Part shown: in pieces, positions 55,265-63,925 of the stretch | Numbering within the stretch: position 1 is the stretch's first letter | How the letters are laid out: each line of letters opens with the position of its first letter | From: JAAFHB01 sp963677935 | GTDB taxonomy: Bacteria > Bacteroidota > Bacteroidia > Bacteroidales > Prolixibacteraceae | Assembly: GCA_963677935.2 (NCBI GenBank) | Contig: CAXXEH010000003.1 | Coordinates: 2,170,001 to 2,234,000 of the forward strand | DNA: 64,000 nt | Reading direction: 5' to 3' | The notes under the pieces: generated by a model | The model's database searches: none | What the model saw: the letters and a program-made list of their open reading frames with translations, nothing else | Told to the model about the DNA's origin: nothing | Program-made: the position numbers and the translations under genes

Positions 55265-56761
55265 ATGCACTTACCAAAATCAACAAAAAATCTTTTGACT
55301 ATTGCAGGTGTTATCATTGCAATTGCCAGTCTTCTAATAATTTTATTGCTGTTTTTAGTTTCAACCTTTATTTTCACCAACAATTCGTATTTAGGAATAT
55401 TCATTTACATGGTAGTTCCTGCTCTTTTAATTTTTGGACTTATCTTAATTCCGGTAGGAATGTTAAGGGCAAAGAAACAGGAGAAATTAAAAGGAGAGGG
55501 AGATCAGAACTACCCACTTTGGGACTTTAACAAACCATCGACCCGAAATGCAGCAGGAATTTTTCTGGTAGGGACCATATTTTTGGCGATATTAACCTCT
55601 ATAGGTAGCTTTCAGGCATTTCATATCACCGAATCGAATGAGTTCTGCGGAAAACTTTGTCACATCGTTATGAAACCTGAATTTACGGCATATCAGAATT
55701 CGCCCCATTCTAGGGTTAATTGTGTAGAATGTCACGTTGGTTCGGGTGCGAGTTGGTATGTTCGGAGCAAATTAACCGGATTATATCAGGTTTATGCCGT
55801 TATTACCAATCAGATACCTCATCCTATTGAGACACCTATCCAGAATTTGCGCCCGGCAATGGAGACATGTGAACATTGTCACTGGCCTCAAAAATTCTAT
55901 GACCGTAAACAAAAGAACAAAATATCTTATCTTGCTGATGAAAATACGACTCCATGGAACATTCACCTTCAGATGAAGACCAGTGCCAGTAACAGCGCTC
56001 AGGGTATTGCACAGGGAATTCACTGGCACATCAACCCAAATGTAAAAATTGAATATATTGCTTCCGCAATGAACAGGGAAAAGATTCCATGGGTAAAATA
56101 TACAAACCTCAAAACGGGTGAATCCACCATCTTTAAGGATACTGATGATAAAATGACTCAGGCTCAGCGTGATTCAATGGAAATCAGAAAAATGGATTGT
56201 ATTGACTGCCATAACAGGCCATCACACAATTACAAAGCTCCACAGGATTTCATTGACGAACTGATTACTTCAGGGAAGATTCCCCGAAGTATACCCGATG
56301 TTAAAATTGTGGCGATGAATATTCTTTATAAAGACTATTCTACAACTGACAGCGCGTTGCTATCTATCAAAAATCAGGTGAACGAATACTATGCTTCCAA
56401 GCATCCTGAACTTGTGGAGCTCAAAAAGAGTGAGATTGAACAGGTTATTTCAGGTATTCAGGAAGGGTATAGTCAAAATATGTTTCCGGAAATGGGGGTT
56501 AAATGGAGTGTGCATCCTAATCATTTGGGGCACCTTGAAACAAATGGCTGCGACAGGTGTCATAACGGTCAACATCAATCTGAGAAGGGAAAGGTAATAT
56601 CCCGTGACTGTAATCTGTGTCATGATATCGTAGCACAGGGGACGGATTCTGCGATGCAGATTTCAAGTTCCTTTAAACCTCTCGAATTCAAACATCCGGT
56701 TGATATTGGCGACGAGTGGAAAACGACTATGTGCTCTGAATGCCATACTAAATTGTATTAA
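55265..56761 (+). CDS. NapC/NirT-type 7-heme inner-membrane cytochrome, ImcH-like
   Basis: 498 residues. Three hydrophobic segments at ~12-35, ~42-66 and ~95-118 anchor it in the membrane. The NapC-like part begins with FCGKLCH, a CxxxCH heme site, then CVECH and CEHCH with the MKPEFTAYQNSPHSRVNCVECH pattern. Four more motifs follow: CIDCH, CDRCH, CNLCH and CSECH, giving seven. Heme number and layout fit ImcH, the Geobacter quinol oxidase used for high-potential extracellular acceptors. It probably takes electrons from menaquinol to the periplasmic cytochromes here. Confidence 0.85.
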   Translation: MHLPKSTKNLLTIAGVIIAIASLLIILLLFLVSTFIFTNNSYLGIFIYMVVPALLIFGLILIPVGMLRAKKQEKLKGEGDQNYPLWDFNKPSTRNAAGIFLVGTIFLAILTSIGSFQAFHITESNEFCGKLCHIVMKPEFTAYQNSPHSRVNCVECHVGSGASWYVRSKLTGLYQVYAVITNQIPHPIETPIQNLRPAMETCEHCHWPQKFYDRKQKNKISYLADENTTPWNIHLQMKTSASNSAQGIAQGIHWHINPNVKIEYIASAMNREKIPWVKYTNLKTGESTIFKDTDDKMTQAQRDSMEIRKMDCIDCHNRPSHNYKAPQDFIDELITSGKIPRSIPDVKIVAMNILYKDYSTTDSALLSIKNQVNEYYASKHPELVELKKSEIEQVISGIQEGYSQNMFPEMGVKWSVHPNHLGHLETNGCDRCHNGQHQSEKGKVISRDCNLCHDIVAQGTDSAMQISSSFKPLEFKHPVDIGDEWKTTMCSECHTKLY

Positions 56762-56812
56762 GTTATTGCTAATTTTGCCTACAGAATTATTATTGCTTAA
56801 AAAAAGAATAAT

Positions 56813-57355
56813 ATGGCAGAAGAAAAAAAAGAACAATGGACAACTTATCTTGCAATCTCAACTGTAATAATAGTTGTTTGCGCAACACTTTCAACCTTTA
56901 AAGGGGGAGGCTACAGCAACAAGTCATTGATGAATCAAACAAGTGCGTCGGACCAATGGGCCTTTTATCAGTCGAAGAGTTTAAAAAGTTATGTGTTTGA
57001 AATGCAAAAGGACAATCTGGAACTTCAGACTGAGCTAATTAGCAGATCCAACCCCTCGAAAGAGATTTTATCTCAATACCAGGAGAAAATAGCCTCCTGC
57101 ACCAAAAAAATTCATCAGTATGAATTGGAAAAAGAGAATATTTCCCTCATTGCTAAAAAATTTGAGGCAGATCGGGATGATTGCAAATTACATGGTTCAG
57201 CCTTTGGTATTGCAGTCATATTCCTCCAAATCTCCATCCTCCTCTCTTCAATAGCTGCTTTGGCAAAGAAAAAGTATGTTTGGTTCTTAAGCCTTTTGGT
57301 AGGAGTTGCCGGGATAATATACTTTATGGACGGATTTTTACTCTTTATCAAATAA
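56813..57355 (+). CDS. DUF4337-like membrane protein
   Basis: 180 residues. One transmembrane helix near the N terminus (TYLAISTVIIVVCATLSTF), a long charged, coiled-coil-like middle (~50-125), then two helices at the C terminus. This matches DUF4337 proteins, of unknown role. It starts 51 bases after the ImcH-like gene on the same strand, so they may be cotranscribed. A link to electron transfer is only positional. Confidence 0.75.
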   Translation: MAEEKKEQWTTYLAISTVIIVVCATLSTFKGGGYSNKSLMNQTSASDQWAFYQSKSLKSYVFEMQKDNLELQTELISRSNPSKEILSQYQEKIASCTKKIHQYELEKENISLIAKKFEADRDDCKLHGSAFGIAVIFLQISILLSSIAALAKKKYVWFLSLLVGVAGIIYFMDGFLLFIK

Positions 57356-57472
57356 CCAGATGCGCTAAATCATATTGTGGCTAATTTGAAGCTCTGTATT
57401 AATTGATTTTATTATTTTGTTAAATACATAAGATAAAAATTTAAAGAAATTGAATAAAAATGATAAAATCCT

Positions 57473-57501
57473 TTGGATTTCATCATTTTGAGTTATATTT
57501 G
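57473..57501 (+). promoter_or_regulatory. Bacteroidota promoter of the cold-shock gene
   Basis: TTTG at 57473-57476, a 17-base spacer and TATATTTG at 57494-57501 fit the TTTG/TAnnTTTG consensus well. It places the start codon at 57523, about 15 bases beyond the predicted transcription start. Confidence 0.7.
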
Positions 57502-57522
57502 TCGAGATTAAAAATTATTAAA

Positions 57523-57714
57523 ATGCAATCAGGTAAAGTAAAATTTTTCAATGAATCCAAAGGTTTTGGATTTATCAAGGACAATGACTCCGACAAAGAG
57601 TATTTCGTACATGTAACTGGTCTAATCGACAAAGTTAGAGAGAATGATGATGTTACCTTCGATGTAACCGAAGGAAGAAAAGGATTGAATGCGGTAAATG
57701 TAAAACTAGCATAG
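57523..57714 (+). CDS. cold-shock domain protein
   Basis: 63 residues from ATG 57523, chosen because the promoter lies just upstream. It has both RNA-binding motifs, KGFGFI near residue 13 and YFVHV near 27. Cold-shock proteins bind single-stranded RNA and melt secondary structure. A strong terminator follows. Confidence 0.93.
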   Translation: MQSGKVKFFNESKGFGFIKDNDSDKEYFVHVTGLIDKVRENDDVTFDVTEGRKGLNAVNVKLA

Positions 57715-57740
57715 TTTTTACAAACTAAATCAAGCTATTG

Positions 57741-57778
57741 AAAAAAAGAGCCTTACTTTAAAGTAAGGCTCTTTTTTA
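57741..57778 (+). terminator. intrinsic terminator after the cold-shock gene
   Basis: AAAAAAGAGCCTTACTTT pairs with its complement directly after it, giving an ~18-bp stem with almost no loop and a final T-run. Confidence 0.85.
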
Positions 57779-57830
57779 GTATAAAACATTGAGGAACCGG
57801 AAGTTGATCCAATTACTGAATAAAAACATT

Positions 57831-57838
57831 TATCTTTG
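57831..57838 (+). promoter_or_regulatory. -7 box before the 153-residue membrane protein gene
   Basis: TATCTTTG fits TAnnTTTG and lies 32 bases before the ATG at 57871. Confidence 0.5.
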
Positions 57839-57870
57839 CACACTATTCTATATATCAACGCCTTAAATAA

Positions 57871-58332
57871 ATGAGTCTTTTAAATTCATTCAATTTTTGT
57901 GTCTCAAAACGTATACTGCTTTTCGAAGCTGCTTTAGTCTGGACATTTGCCGGTGCGATGTTATTATTCAGGGGAAGTTCGATGCTTGAAGCTTCCTTCA
58001 GTTTTTCATGGTTGAAGATCATTGCATGTCTATTTTCCGGAATAACATTTTTCATTCTGGTTTTTTCGAAAATTTCACGCAAGCACATTGACAGAATTAA
58101 AACCCTTATCGGAGACCATCATCAATTTTATGAATTCTTCAATTCACGGAGTTATATGATGATGGTGGGGATGATTTCCATGGGGATATTTCTACGCAAA
58201 ACATCAGTTGTACCTTTATCATCACTTTCACTTGCCTATATTACAATGGGGATTCCGCTTTTATTCTCCTCATTTCGATTTTATCATCATTGGTTTACTT
58301 ACGTTTCCACGAACGAAAGCCCAGTCAACTGA
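57871..58332 (+). CDS. small membrane protein of unknown function
   Basis: 153 residues with about four hydrophobic segments (LLFEAALVWTFAGAMLLF, LKIIACLFSGITFFILVF, MMMVGMISMGIFL, LSLAYITMGIPLLF) and a short polar loop in the middle. No family recognised. It has its own promoter and shares a bidirectional terminator with the Hsp20 gene. Confidence 0.72.
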   Translation: MSLLNSFNFCVSKRILLFEAALVWTFAGAMLLFRGSSMLEASFSFSWLKIIACLFSGITFFILVFSKISRKHIDRIKTLIGDHHQFYEFFNSRSYMMMVGMISMGIFLRKTSVVPLSSLSLAYITMGIPLLFSSFRFYHHWFTYVSTNESPVN

Positions 58333-58371
58333 AAATTAAAAATCGCCCTTTGATGGGCGATTTTTAATTTT
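58332..58371. terminator. bidirectional intrinsic terminator
   Basis: A 17-bp perfect stem (58332-58348 with 58355-58371) with GC core ATCGCCC and flanking A and T runs. It separates two convergent genes and slightly overlaps both ends. Confidence 0.87.
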
Positions 58372-58820
58372 CACATAATATCAATCCTTTTCGCAGGTTT
58401 TGGTTTGACCTCTTCCTTCTTTGGGAGGGTCACCATCAAAATTCCATCGGCATATTTTGCAAAAATCTTATCGCCATCAACAGTTCCTTCAGGTATTGTA
58501 AAGCTTCGTTGAAAGCTTTGATAGCTAAATTCACGTCTGGAATAATTTGTTTCGTTCTCCTCTTTCTCCTCCTTGTGTTCCGAGGAGATTAAAAGACGAT
58601 CGCCATCCAGATTAACCGTGAAATTTTCCTTCGTCATACCCGGAGCTGCCACTTCGATAATAAACGATTCGACGTTCTCTTTGATGTTTACCGCAGGAAT
58701 CGTACTATTTGTACTCGAAAAGTTCGAGTTGTTCCAATCCATCAAATCTCTTGAAAAAAAGTTGTCAATAAAAGATGGAAAAGTTGGAAACAACCTGTCA
58801 GATACTTTTGCCAGTTTCAT
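58371..58820 (-). CDS. Hsp20 / alpha-crystallin small heat-shock protein
   Basis: 149 residues. The alpha-crystallin domain covers ~40-140 with VESFIIEVAAPGMTKENFTVNLDGD and the family motif ADGILMVTLPK. The N terminus FPTFPSFIDNFFSRD is typical. It is an ATP-independent chaperone that holds unfolding proteins. AGGAGGAC lies just before the start codon. Confidence 0.93.
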   Translation of the reverse strand: MKLAKVSDRLFPTFPSFIDNFFSRDLMDWNNSNFSSTNSTIPAVNIKENVESFIIEVAAPGMTKENFTVNLDGDRLLISSEHKEEKEENETNYSRREFSYQSFQRSFTIPEGTVDGDKIFAKYADGILMVTLPKKEEVKPKPAKRIDIM

Positions 58821-59144
58821 AACTTAGTCCTCCATTCATTAATTGTTAAACATACTTTTATCGTTAATAATCTCGTCTTGAGATCATAACTTCTAATTTA
58901 CAATTAAAATGCCAAAAAAATACTGCAGACAAAAAAAATAACATCATTAAATTTTAAAGGGTAAAATCAATGATGGAGGCTTCAAGTAGTGGATATTTGG
59001 CATAATTGGAGTCAAATTGCCATGCCAAATTTTCCTGAATAACCGATTAATATGCAATATTGACAGATTTGAAATGAAGATTGTACAATAAAAAATGGAA
59101 CCGCCAAAAATTTTAAAAAGACATTTATGTTGACTAAAATATTG
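58821..59144. other. AT-rich intergenic region
   Basis: No gene seen. It contains a 9-bp inverted repeat (ATTTGGCAT 58995-59003 with ATGCCAAAT 59022-59030) with an 18-base loop and no T-run, possibly an operator. An interrupted palindrome CTCGTCTTGAG lies upstream of the Hsp20 gene. Confidence 0.4.
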
Positions 59145-59152
59145 TATTTTTG
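59145..59152 (+). promoter_or_regulatory. -7 box before the small acidic protein gene
   Basis: TATTTTTG fits TAnnTTTG, 49 bases before the ATG at 59202. Confidence 0.5.
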
Positions 59153-59201
59153 AGTGTGCAACTGAAGTTGTAAATTCATTTAAATCTCTAAAAAAAGTAC
59201 C

Positions 59202-59486
59202 ATGTTACCTAAATTTCTATTGGCAGACAATTCACAGGTTTTACCCGACAAAATCTTTGTCATCCACAACGAGCAACCCCGATTTATTGTAGGTTGTGAT
59301 GTTGAAGCATTCTCCATCGATCAGGAGATATATTGGATTGATGAAGAACCGGCAAGTGAGGAGTTAAAGAAGGAGTTGCTCGAACAGGCGGAAGAATTTA
59401 TGGACCTGGAACTGGAGTATGAGGAAGAGCTTTACGAACGCGAAAATGAAGAAGAATCAGACGACGAGAACGATAAACCAAAATAA
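59202..59486 (+). CDS. small acidic protein of unknown function
   Basis: 94 residues. The first 45 are a compact segment (MLPKFLLADNSQVLPDKIFVIHNEQPRF); the last 50 are extremely rich in Glu and Asp. It looks like a conserved Bacteroidota hypothetical protein. It lies 7 bases before the PspC-domain gene on the same strand, so the two are cotranscribed. Cytoplasmic; no motif allows a function. Confidence 0.72.
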   Translation: MLPKFLLADNSQVLPDKIFVIHNEQPRFIVGCDVEAFSIDQEIYWIDEEPASEELKKELLEQAEEFMDLELEYEEELYERENEEESDDENDKPK

Positions 59487-59493
59487 AACAATT

Positions 59494-59694
59494 ATGGAAC
59501 TAAATACTCCCAAACGATTGACCCGCAGCCGAAGAGACCGAATGCTTGCCGGAATTTGCGGCGGTATTGCCAATTATCTGGATGTAGATCCAACGATCAT
59601 CAGGCTTGGATTTGCACTGGCCACTTTTTTTACAGTTGTGTTCCCTGGTATATTGATCTACCTGATTATGTGGATAGTGGTTCCAAAAGAGTAA
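59494..59694 (+). CDS. PspC-domain membrane protein
   Basis: 66 residues from ATG 59494; the frame is open upstream but overlaps the acidic protein. The PspC pattern is clear: KRLTRSRRDRMLAGICGGIANYLDVDPTIIR followed by one long hydrophobic segment. PspC proteins take part in membrane-stress signalling. It is the minimal single-domain form. Confidence 0.87.
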   Translation: MELNTPKRLTRSRRDRMLAGICGGIANYLDVDPTIIRLGFALATFFTVVFPGILIYLIMWIVVPKE

Positions 59695-59818
59695 GTCATT
59701 GTAACCGGAATAAAAATTTTCTGAATATATAAATGAATACCTTATCTGTACTTGTGTTACGGAGGTAATTCTCTATTTTCAATAATTCAATAAAAATAAT
59801 TTATAACAATAAAATGTC

Positions 59819-60739
59819 ATGAACAGAAGAAACTTTATCCAAAACTCCGCTACCGCTGCAGCATTTGTAGGTTTTTCAAATATGGGATTTAGTAGCACAC
59901 TGGCAGAGGTAAAACCGTCGAATTCGGCCAAATTCAAACTTAAATATGCTCCGGGATTTGGAGCATTTCCAGAACTTGCCGGTAAAGATCCGGTAGAGGT
60001 AATTAAATTCTGCGCAGATCAGGGTTTCAGAGCTATGTTTGATAATGGATTATCAGGACGGTCAATCGAGGATCAGGATAAAATCATTGCCGAGCTCACT
60101 CGTCAAAATATGGATATGGGACCTTTTGTCCTGTATGCCGATTTTAAAGTGGAATCGATGGTGATCAAGGACTCTTCAATACGCGAAATGCTTGTAAAAA
60201 AAGTAAATGAAGGGGTTGAGCTGTTTAAGAGGACAGGAGTGAAATGTGCCTTGATGGTTCCCGGCCGATATAATGAAAGGATGGCATGGGATTTTCAAAC
60301 AGCCAATGTCATTGATATGATGCGTGAATTAAGTGAAATAGCAGAAAAAGGGGGACTGACGATTGTACTGGAACCGTTGAACAAGCGTGATCATCCCGGT
60401 CTCTTCCTTACTGGTATTCCACAAGCCTATTCAATTTGTCGTGCAGTGAACAGCCCTGCATGTAAAATAGTGGATGATGTATATCACCAACAAATTACGG
60501 AAGGGAACATTATCCCTAATATGGATACAGCATGGTCAGAGATTGCTGCATTTCATCTTGGGGACAATCCGGGCCGCAAAGAGCCCGGAACCGGTGAGAT
60601 CAACTTTCAAAGTATATTTAAACATATCTCCGGGAAAGGATACGATGGCGTATTATGCATGGAACACGGTAAAAGCATTGATGGTAAAGAAGGCGAGCTA
60701 GCCTTAATTGAAGCCTACAGGAAGGTTGATAACTTTTAA
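59819..60739 (+). CDS. Tat-exported hydroxypyruvate isomerase-like TIM-barrel protein
   Basis: 306 residues with a twin-arginine leader (NRRNFIQNSATAAAFVGFS). The barrel shows metal-binding strand ends: LEPLNKRDHPG, DDVYHQQ and EHGKSIDG, typical of hydroxypyruvate isomerase and related sugar isomerases. The next gene, a fucosidase, starts 52 bases downstream on the same strand. Export of an isomerase matches the Tat-exported Gfo/Idh/MocA proteins here and suggests periplasmic sugar processing. Confidence 0.83.
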   Translation: MNRRNFIQNSATAAAFVGFSNMGFSSTLAEVKPSNSAKFKLKYAPGFGAFPELAGKDPVEVIKFCADQGFRAMFDNGLSGRSIEDQDKIIAELTRQNMDMGPFVLYADFKVESMVIKDSSIREMLVKKVNEGVELFKRTGVKCALMVPGRYNERMAWDFQTANVIDMMRELSEIAEKGGLTIVLEPLNKRDHPGLFLTGIPQAYSICRAVNSPACKIVDDVYHQQITEGNIIPNMDTAWSEIAAFHLGDNPGRKEPGTGEINFQSIFKHISGKGYDGVLCMEHGKSIDGKEGELALIEAYRKVDNF

Positions 60740-60791
60740 ACTTTTTGGCTATTGATAACGTTTCTAATGGTCTGAATTTCAATACTTAAAA

Positions 60792-62093
60792 ATGAAATGT
60801 AAAATTTTTTTTCCGCTTATTATTTGTCTGTTTTTCTCATTTACAGCATTTTCTCAGGTTGATTACAAACCTGCTCCCGAAAATATTGCAGCACGCGAAT
60901 GGTTTCAGGATGCCAAATTCGGCCTTTTTATACATTGGGGAGTTTACTCCACACTTGCAAACGGAGAATGGGTGATGAATCAGCAACAATTAAGTAAAGC
61001 CACCTATGAAAAACTTCCCGACTTTTTTAATCCGATTAGCTTCAATGCCGCAGAATGGGTAAAAATGGTGAAGGATGCAGGAATGAAGTACATCACCATT
61101 ACGAGTAAGCATCATGATGGTTTTGCGATGTGGGCTACAAAACTCAGCAACTGGAATATTGTAGACCGTACTCCATATGGCAAAGATGTGTTGAAGCAAT
61201 TGGCCGATGAGTGTCATAAACAGGGGGTGAAGCTCTTTTTCTATCACTCGCATCTCGACTGGTACCAGGACAACTATTATCCACGTGGCGGAACCGGCGG
61301 CAGTTCGGGTCGCCCAAATAAAGGAGACTGGAATGCTTATCTTGATTACATGGATGGTCAGCTTGCTGAACTCCTTACCAACTATGGAGAGATTGCCGGA
61401 ATCTGGTTCGACGGATGGTGGGACAAAAAGGATGCCGACTGGCGCCTCGATAAAACCTATAGTCTAATACACAAACTTCAGCCCGCGGCCTTGGTGGGGA
61501 ATAATCATCATCAGGCGCCAAAACCGGGTGAAGATTTTCAAATGTTTGAAAAGGATCTCCCGGGCAAGAATACCACCGGATTTGGAGGAGAATCAGAGAT
61601 TGGAAAGCTTCCCCTTGAAACCTGCGAAACGATGAACGGAGCCTGGGGATTTAATATTAAGGACAGAAATTTCAAAAGCACGACCCAACTTGTTCAATAC
61701 CTGGTGAAAGCGGCAGGGTCAAATGCTAATTTTTTGTTGAACGTTGGGCCAATGCCAAACGGGAAAATCCAACCTGAATTTATTAAAATCCTGGGCGAAA
61801 TGGGTGAATGGATGAAAAAATATGGATCAACTGTTTACGGTACCCGAGGTGGACCAATAGGGCCACATCCGTGGGGAGTTACTACAACAAAAGGGAATAC
61901 GCTCTATGTGCATTTAATGGGTGAATCTGACGAAAACCTGTTGCTAAATGATTTTGGCAAAAAGATCCGCAAAGCATATCTTTTTGATGATCAAACCCCT
62001 GTTGTATTCAAGCAAAACGAATTTGGAATTACCATTAAGGTTCCTGAGGTAAAAAGAAAACCTGAAGATACGATCGTTGTGCTTGAATTTTGA
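60792..62093 (+). CDS. GH29 alpha-L-fucosidase, secreted
   Basis: 433 residues with a signal peptide (IFFPLIICLFFSFTAFS). The GH29 barrel starts with WFQDAKFGLFIHWGVYS and has TSKHHDGFAMW. The nucleophile is Asp207 in GIWFDGWWD. A short C-terminal beta domain follows, as is typical. The enzyme releases L-fucose from glycans. A long hairpin follows the stop codon. Confidence 0.92.
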   Translation: MKCKIFFPLIICLFFSFTAFSQVDYKPAPENIAAREWFQDAKFGLFIHWGVYSTLANGEWVMNQQQLSKATYEKLPDFFNPISFNAAEWVKMVKDAGMKYITITSKHHDGFAMWATKLSNWNIVDRTPYGKDVLKQLADECHKQGVKLFFYHSHLDWYQDNYYPRGGTGGSSGRPNKGDWNAYLDYMDGQLAELLTNYGEIAGIWFDGWWDKKDADWRLDKTYSLIHKLQPAALVGNNHHQAPKPGEDFQMFEKDLPGKNTTGFGGESEIGKLPLETCETMNGAWGFNIKDRNFKSTTQLVQYLVKAAGSNANFLLNVGPMPNGKIQPEFIKILGEMGEWMKKYGSTVYGTRGGPIGPHPWGVTTTKGNTLYVHLMGESDENLLLNDFGKKIRKAYLFDDQTPVVFKQNEFGITIKVPEVKRKPEDTIVVLEF

Positions 62094-62099
62094 TGAAAG

Positions 62100-62144
62100 A
62101 TTGCCAGCGGCTGGCTGCGGGAAGCTGGCCGCTGGCAATCTGCA
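62100..62144. repeat. long perfect hairpin between convergent genes
   Basis: A 13-bp perfect GC-rich stem (GATTGCCAGCGGC and its complement) encloses a ~16-base loop that is itself partly complementary. No T-run follows, so it is not a standard terminator. It may be a dispersed intergenic repeat or an RNA 3'-end structure. Confidence 0.6.
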
Positions 62145-62155
62145 TTTAATCACAT

Positions 62156-62614
62156 TTACTTTTTCAGCAATATCTCATTGATCATCTTTTCGAACTGTTC
62201 CTTTGTCGCTTCTGGAGATCTGGCGATTCCACTGGTCATGGTAGGATTTCCTGCCTGAGGAACCCACAAAAATGCAGGTATTCCGCTGATTCCAAAAACT
62301 GTCGATAGTTCACGTTCCTGATCTGTATTAACTTTGTAAACTACAATCTTCCCTTTATATTTTCCGGCAAGTTCTTCAAGTACGGGTGAAGCAATACGGC
62401 ATGGGCCACACCAGTCTGCATAAAAATCGACAATACAAGGCAATTTACCGGTATATTTCCACTCCTTCGGATTTTTCTCAAAATCCATTATCTGCGATTT
62501 GAACTGCTCCTTATCAATTTTAATAACATTCCCCTCGGATGCAAAAACAGATTTGGTTAACATGAAACAGAGGATTACCATAATAATACCTGCAAAGACT
62601 CGTGTACTTCTCAT
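62156..62614 (-). CDS. periplasmic thioredoxin-like protein
   Basis: 152 residues with a signal peptide (VFAGIIMVILCFMLTKSVFA). The active site is DWCGPCR (WCGPC) near residue 79, and GIPAFLWVP supplies the cis-proline loop. It is thioredoxin-like rather than DsbA-like, and probably reduces periplasmic disulfides. One use would be keeping heme-binding CxxCH cysteines reduced for cytochrome c maturation, relevant to the cytochrome island, but no direct link is seen. Confidence 0.88.
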   Translation of the reverse strand: MRSTRVFAGIIMVILCFMLTKSVFASEGNVIKIDKEQFKSQIMDFEKNPKEWKYTGKLPCIVDFYADWCGPCRIASPVLEELAGKYKGKIVVYKVNTDQERELSTVFGISGIPAFLWVPQAGNPTMTSGIARSPEATKEQFEKMINEILLKK

Positions 62615-62650
62615 AAACAGAAAATTAAATTACTATTTCGAAATATTGTT

Positions 62651-62658
62651 CAAACATA
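62651..62658 (-). promoter_or_regulatory. -7 box of the thioredoxin gene
   Basis: On the - strand this reads TATGTTTG, fitting TAnnTTTG, 37 bases before the ATG at 62614. Confidence 0.5.
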
Positions 62659-62759
62659 TATACTTTTCGACATATATCGTGTCGTAATATACTTTTTTTT
62701 ATACTTCAAATGGTTTTTTAAGTAATTTTACAAATCATTTTTCCTATACAAACCAAGGT

Positions 62760-63857
62760 ATGAAGCGCAAAAGGAAACTCAAAAAGATCGATCTCAATAA
62801 ATTTGTTTCAAGGACTGCCCAAAAAGGAAGTATCCCGGGTACTGTGGAATATATCGGTATGCCGCGCCAGGAGGATATCAGAATCGGTGTACTGGAATAT
62901 GATGAGTCAACAATAATCAATGAGATTATAGTTGGTTCAGTAACAGAGCTGGAAGGTTATATTGACCGACCGGGTATCAAATGGATTCAGGTTACAGGAG
63001 TCCATAACCTGGAGATCCTGAATGAAATAGGTAAACAGTTTAATATTATTTCATTAGATCTTGAGGACATTGCCAATACAACACAACGTCCCCGTATTGA
63101 AGAAAGAGATGACTATATATTTTTAGTTTTCAAAATCTTACAAATTGATCCGGAAAGTCGGGAGGTAAATATGGAACAGATCAGTATGGTTTTGGGTCCA
63201 AATTATGTGATCTCCTTTCATGAAACTACTCCTCAGGTATTCCAGACATTGCATAATCGTATCGTTACGAGTAAGGGTCGCGTTCGAAAGATGAAAACCG
63301 ACTATCTCGTTTTTGCCATTATTGATATCATTATAGATCATTACTTTACATTAATTGAGGATATTGGTGAAAGTATCGAAGAGACAGAAGAGGAGTTGAT
63401 CACTTCCCCTGGGCAGGCAAGTCAGGAAGCTATTTACAAAATAAAACGACGGCTTGGCTATGTTAAAAAGACCATCTGGCCGGCGCGTGAAGTTCTGAAC
63501 CAGCTTCAGCGGTCGGATCATCAGCTGATCCATGACGAAACCAGAATCTACTTTCGAAATAATTACGACCATACCATTCAGATTATTGAGACACTTGAGA
63601 GTTTACGGGACCTGACCTCAGGTATGATGGACCTTTACCTTTCAACCGTAAGCTACAAAATGAATGAGATTATGAAGGTATTGACCATCTTCTCTACGAT
63701 CTTTATTCCCCTCACCTTCTTTGCCGGAGTTTACGGGATGAATTTTAAGTACCTGCCGGAACTGGAGTGGGAAAGTGGTTATTTTATTTTTTGGGGAATA
63801 ATGATCATTATCACGATTGTGATGTTGCTATTTTTCAGACGAAAAAAATGGCTTTAA
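62760..63857 (+). CDS. corA: CorA family magnesium/cobalt transporter
   Basis: 365 residues. A long cytoplasmic alpha/beta and coiled-coil domain is followed by two C-terminal transmembrane helices. The pore signature is YGMN with GMN at 326-328, and the C terminus ends in a basic RRKKWL. It forms a pentameric channel for Mg2+, with Co2+ and Ni2+ as possible secondary ions. Nothing ties it to the corrinoid or nickel enzymes of the window beyond proximity. Confidence 0.92.
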   Translation: MKRKRKLKKIDLNKFVSRTAQKGSIPGTVEYIGMPRQEDIRIGVLEYDESTIINEIIVGSVTELEGYIDRPGIKWIQVTGVHNLEILNEIGKQFNIISLDLEDIANTTQRPRIEERDDYIFLVFKILQIDPESREVNMEQISMVLGPNYVISFHETTPQVFQTLHNRIVTSKGRVRKMKTDYLVFAIIDIIIDHYFTLIEDIGESIEETEEELITSPGQASQEAIYKIKRRLGYVKKTIWPAREVLNQLQRSDHQLIHDETRIYFRNNYDHTIQIIETLESLRDLTSGMMDLYLSTVSYKMNEIMKVLTIFSTIFIPLTFFAGVYGMNFKYLPELEWESGYFIFWGIMIIITIVMLLFFRRKKWL

Positions 63858-63894
63858 CGCTCCTCCCCTATTTCTGAAACCAGAAACAAACAGC

Positions 63895-63902
63895 TATCTT
63901 TG
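63895..63902 (+). promoter_or_regulatory. -7 box before the last, truncated gene
   Basis: TATCTTTG fits TAnnTTTG and is 23 bases before the ATG at 63926. Confidence 0.5.
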
Positions 63903-63925
63903 AATCATAAATTAAATATTCAGCC

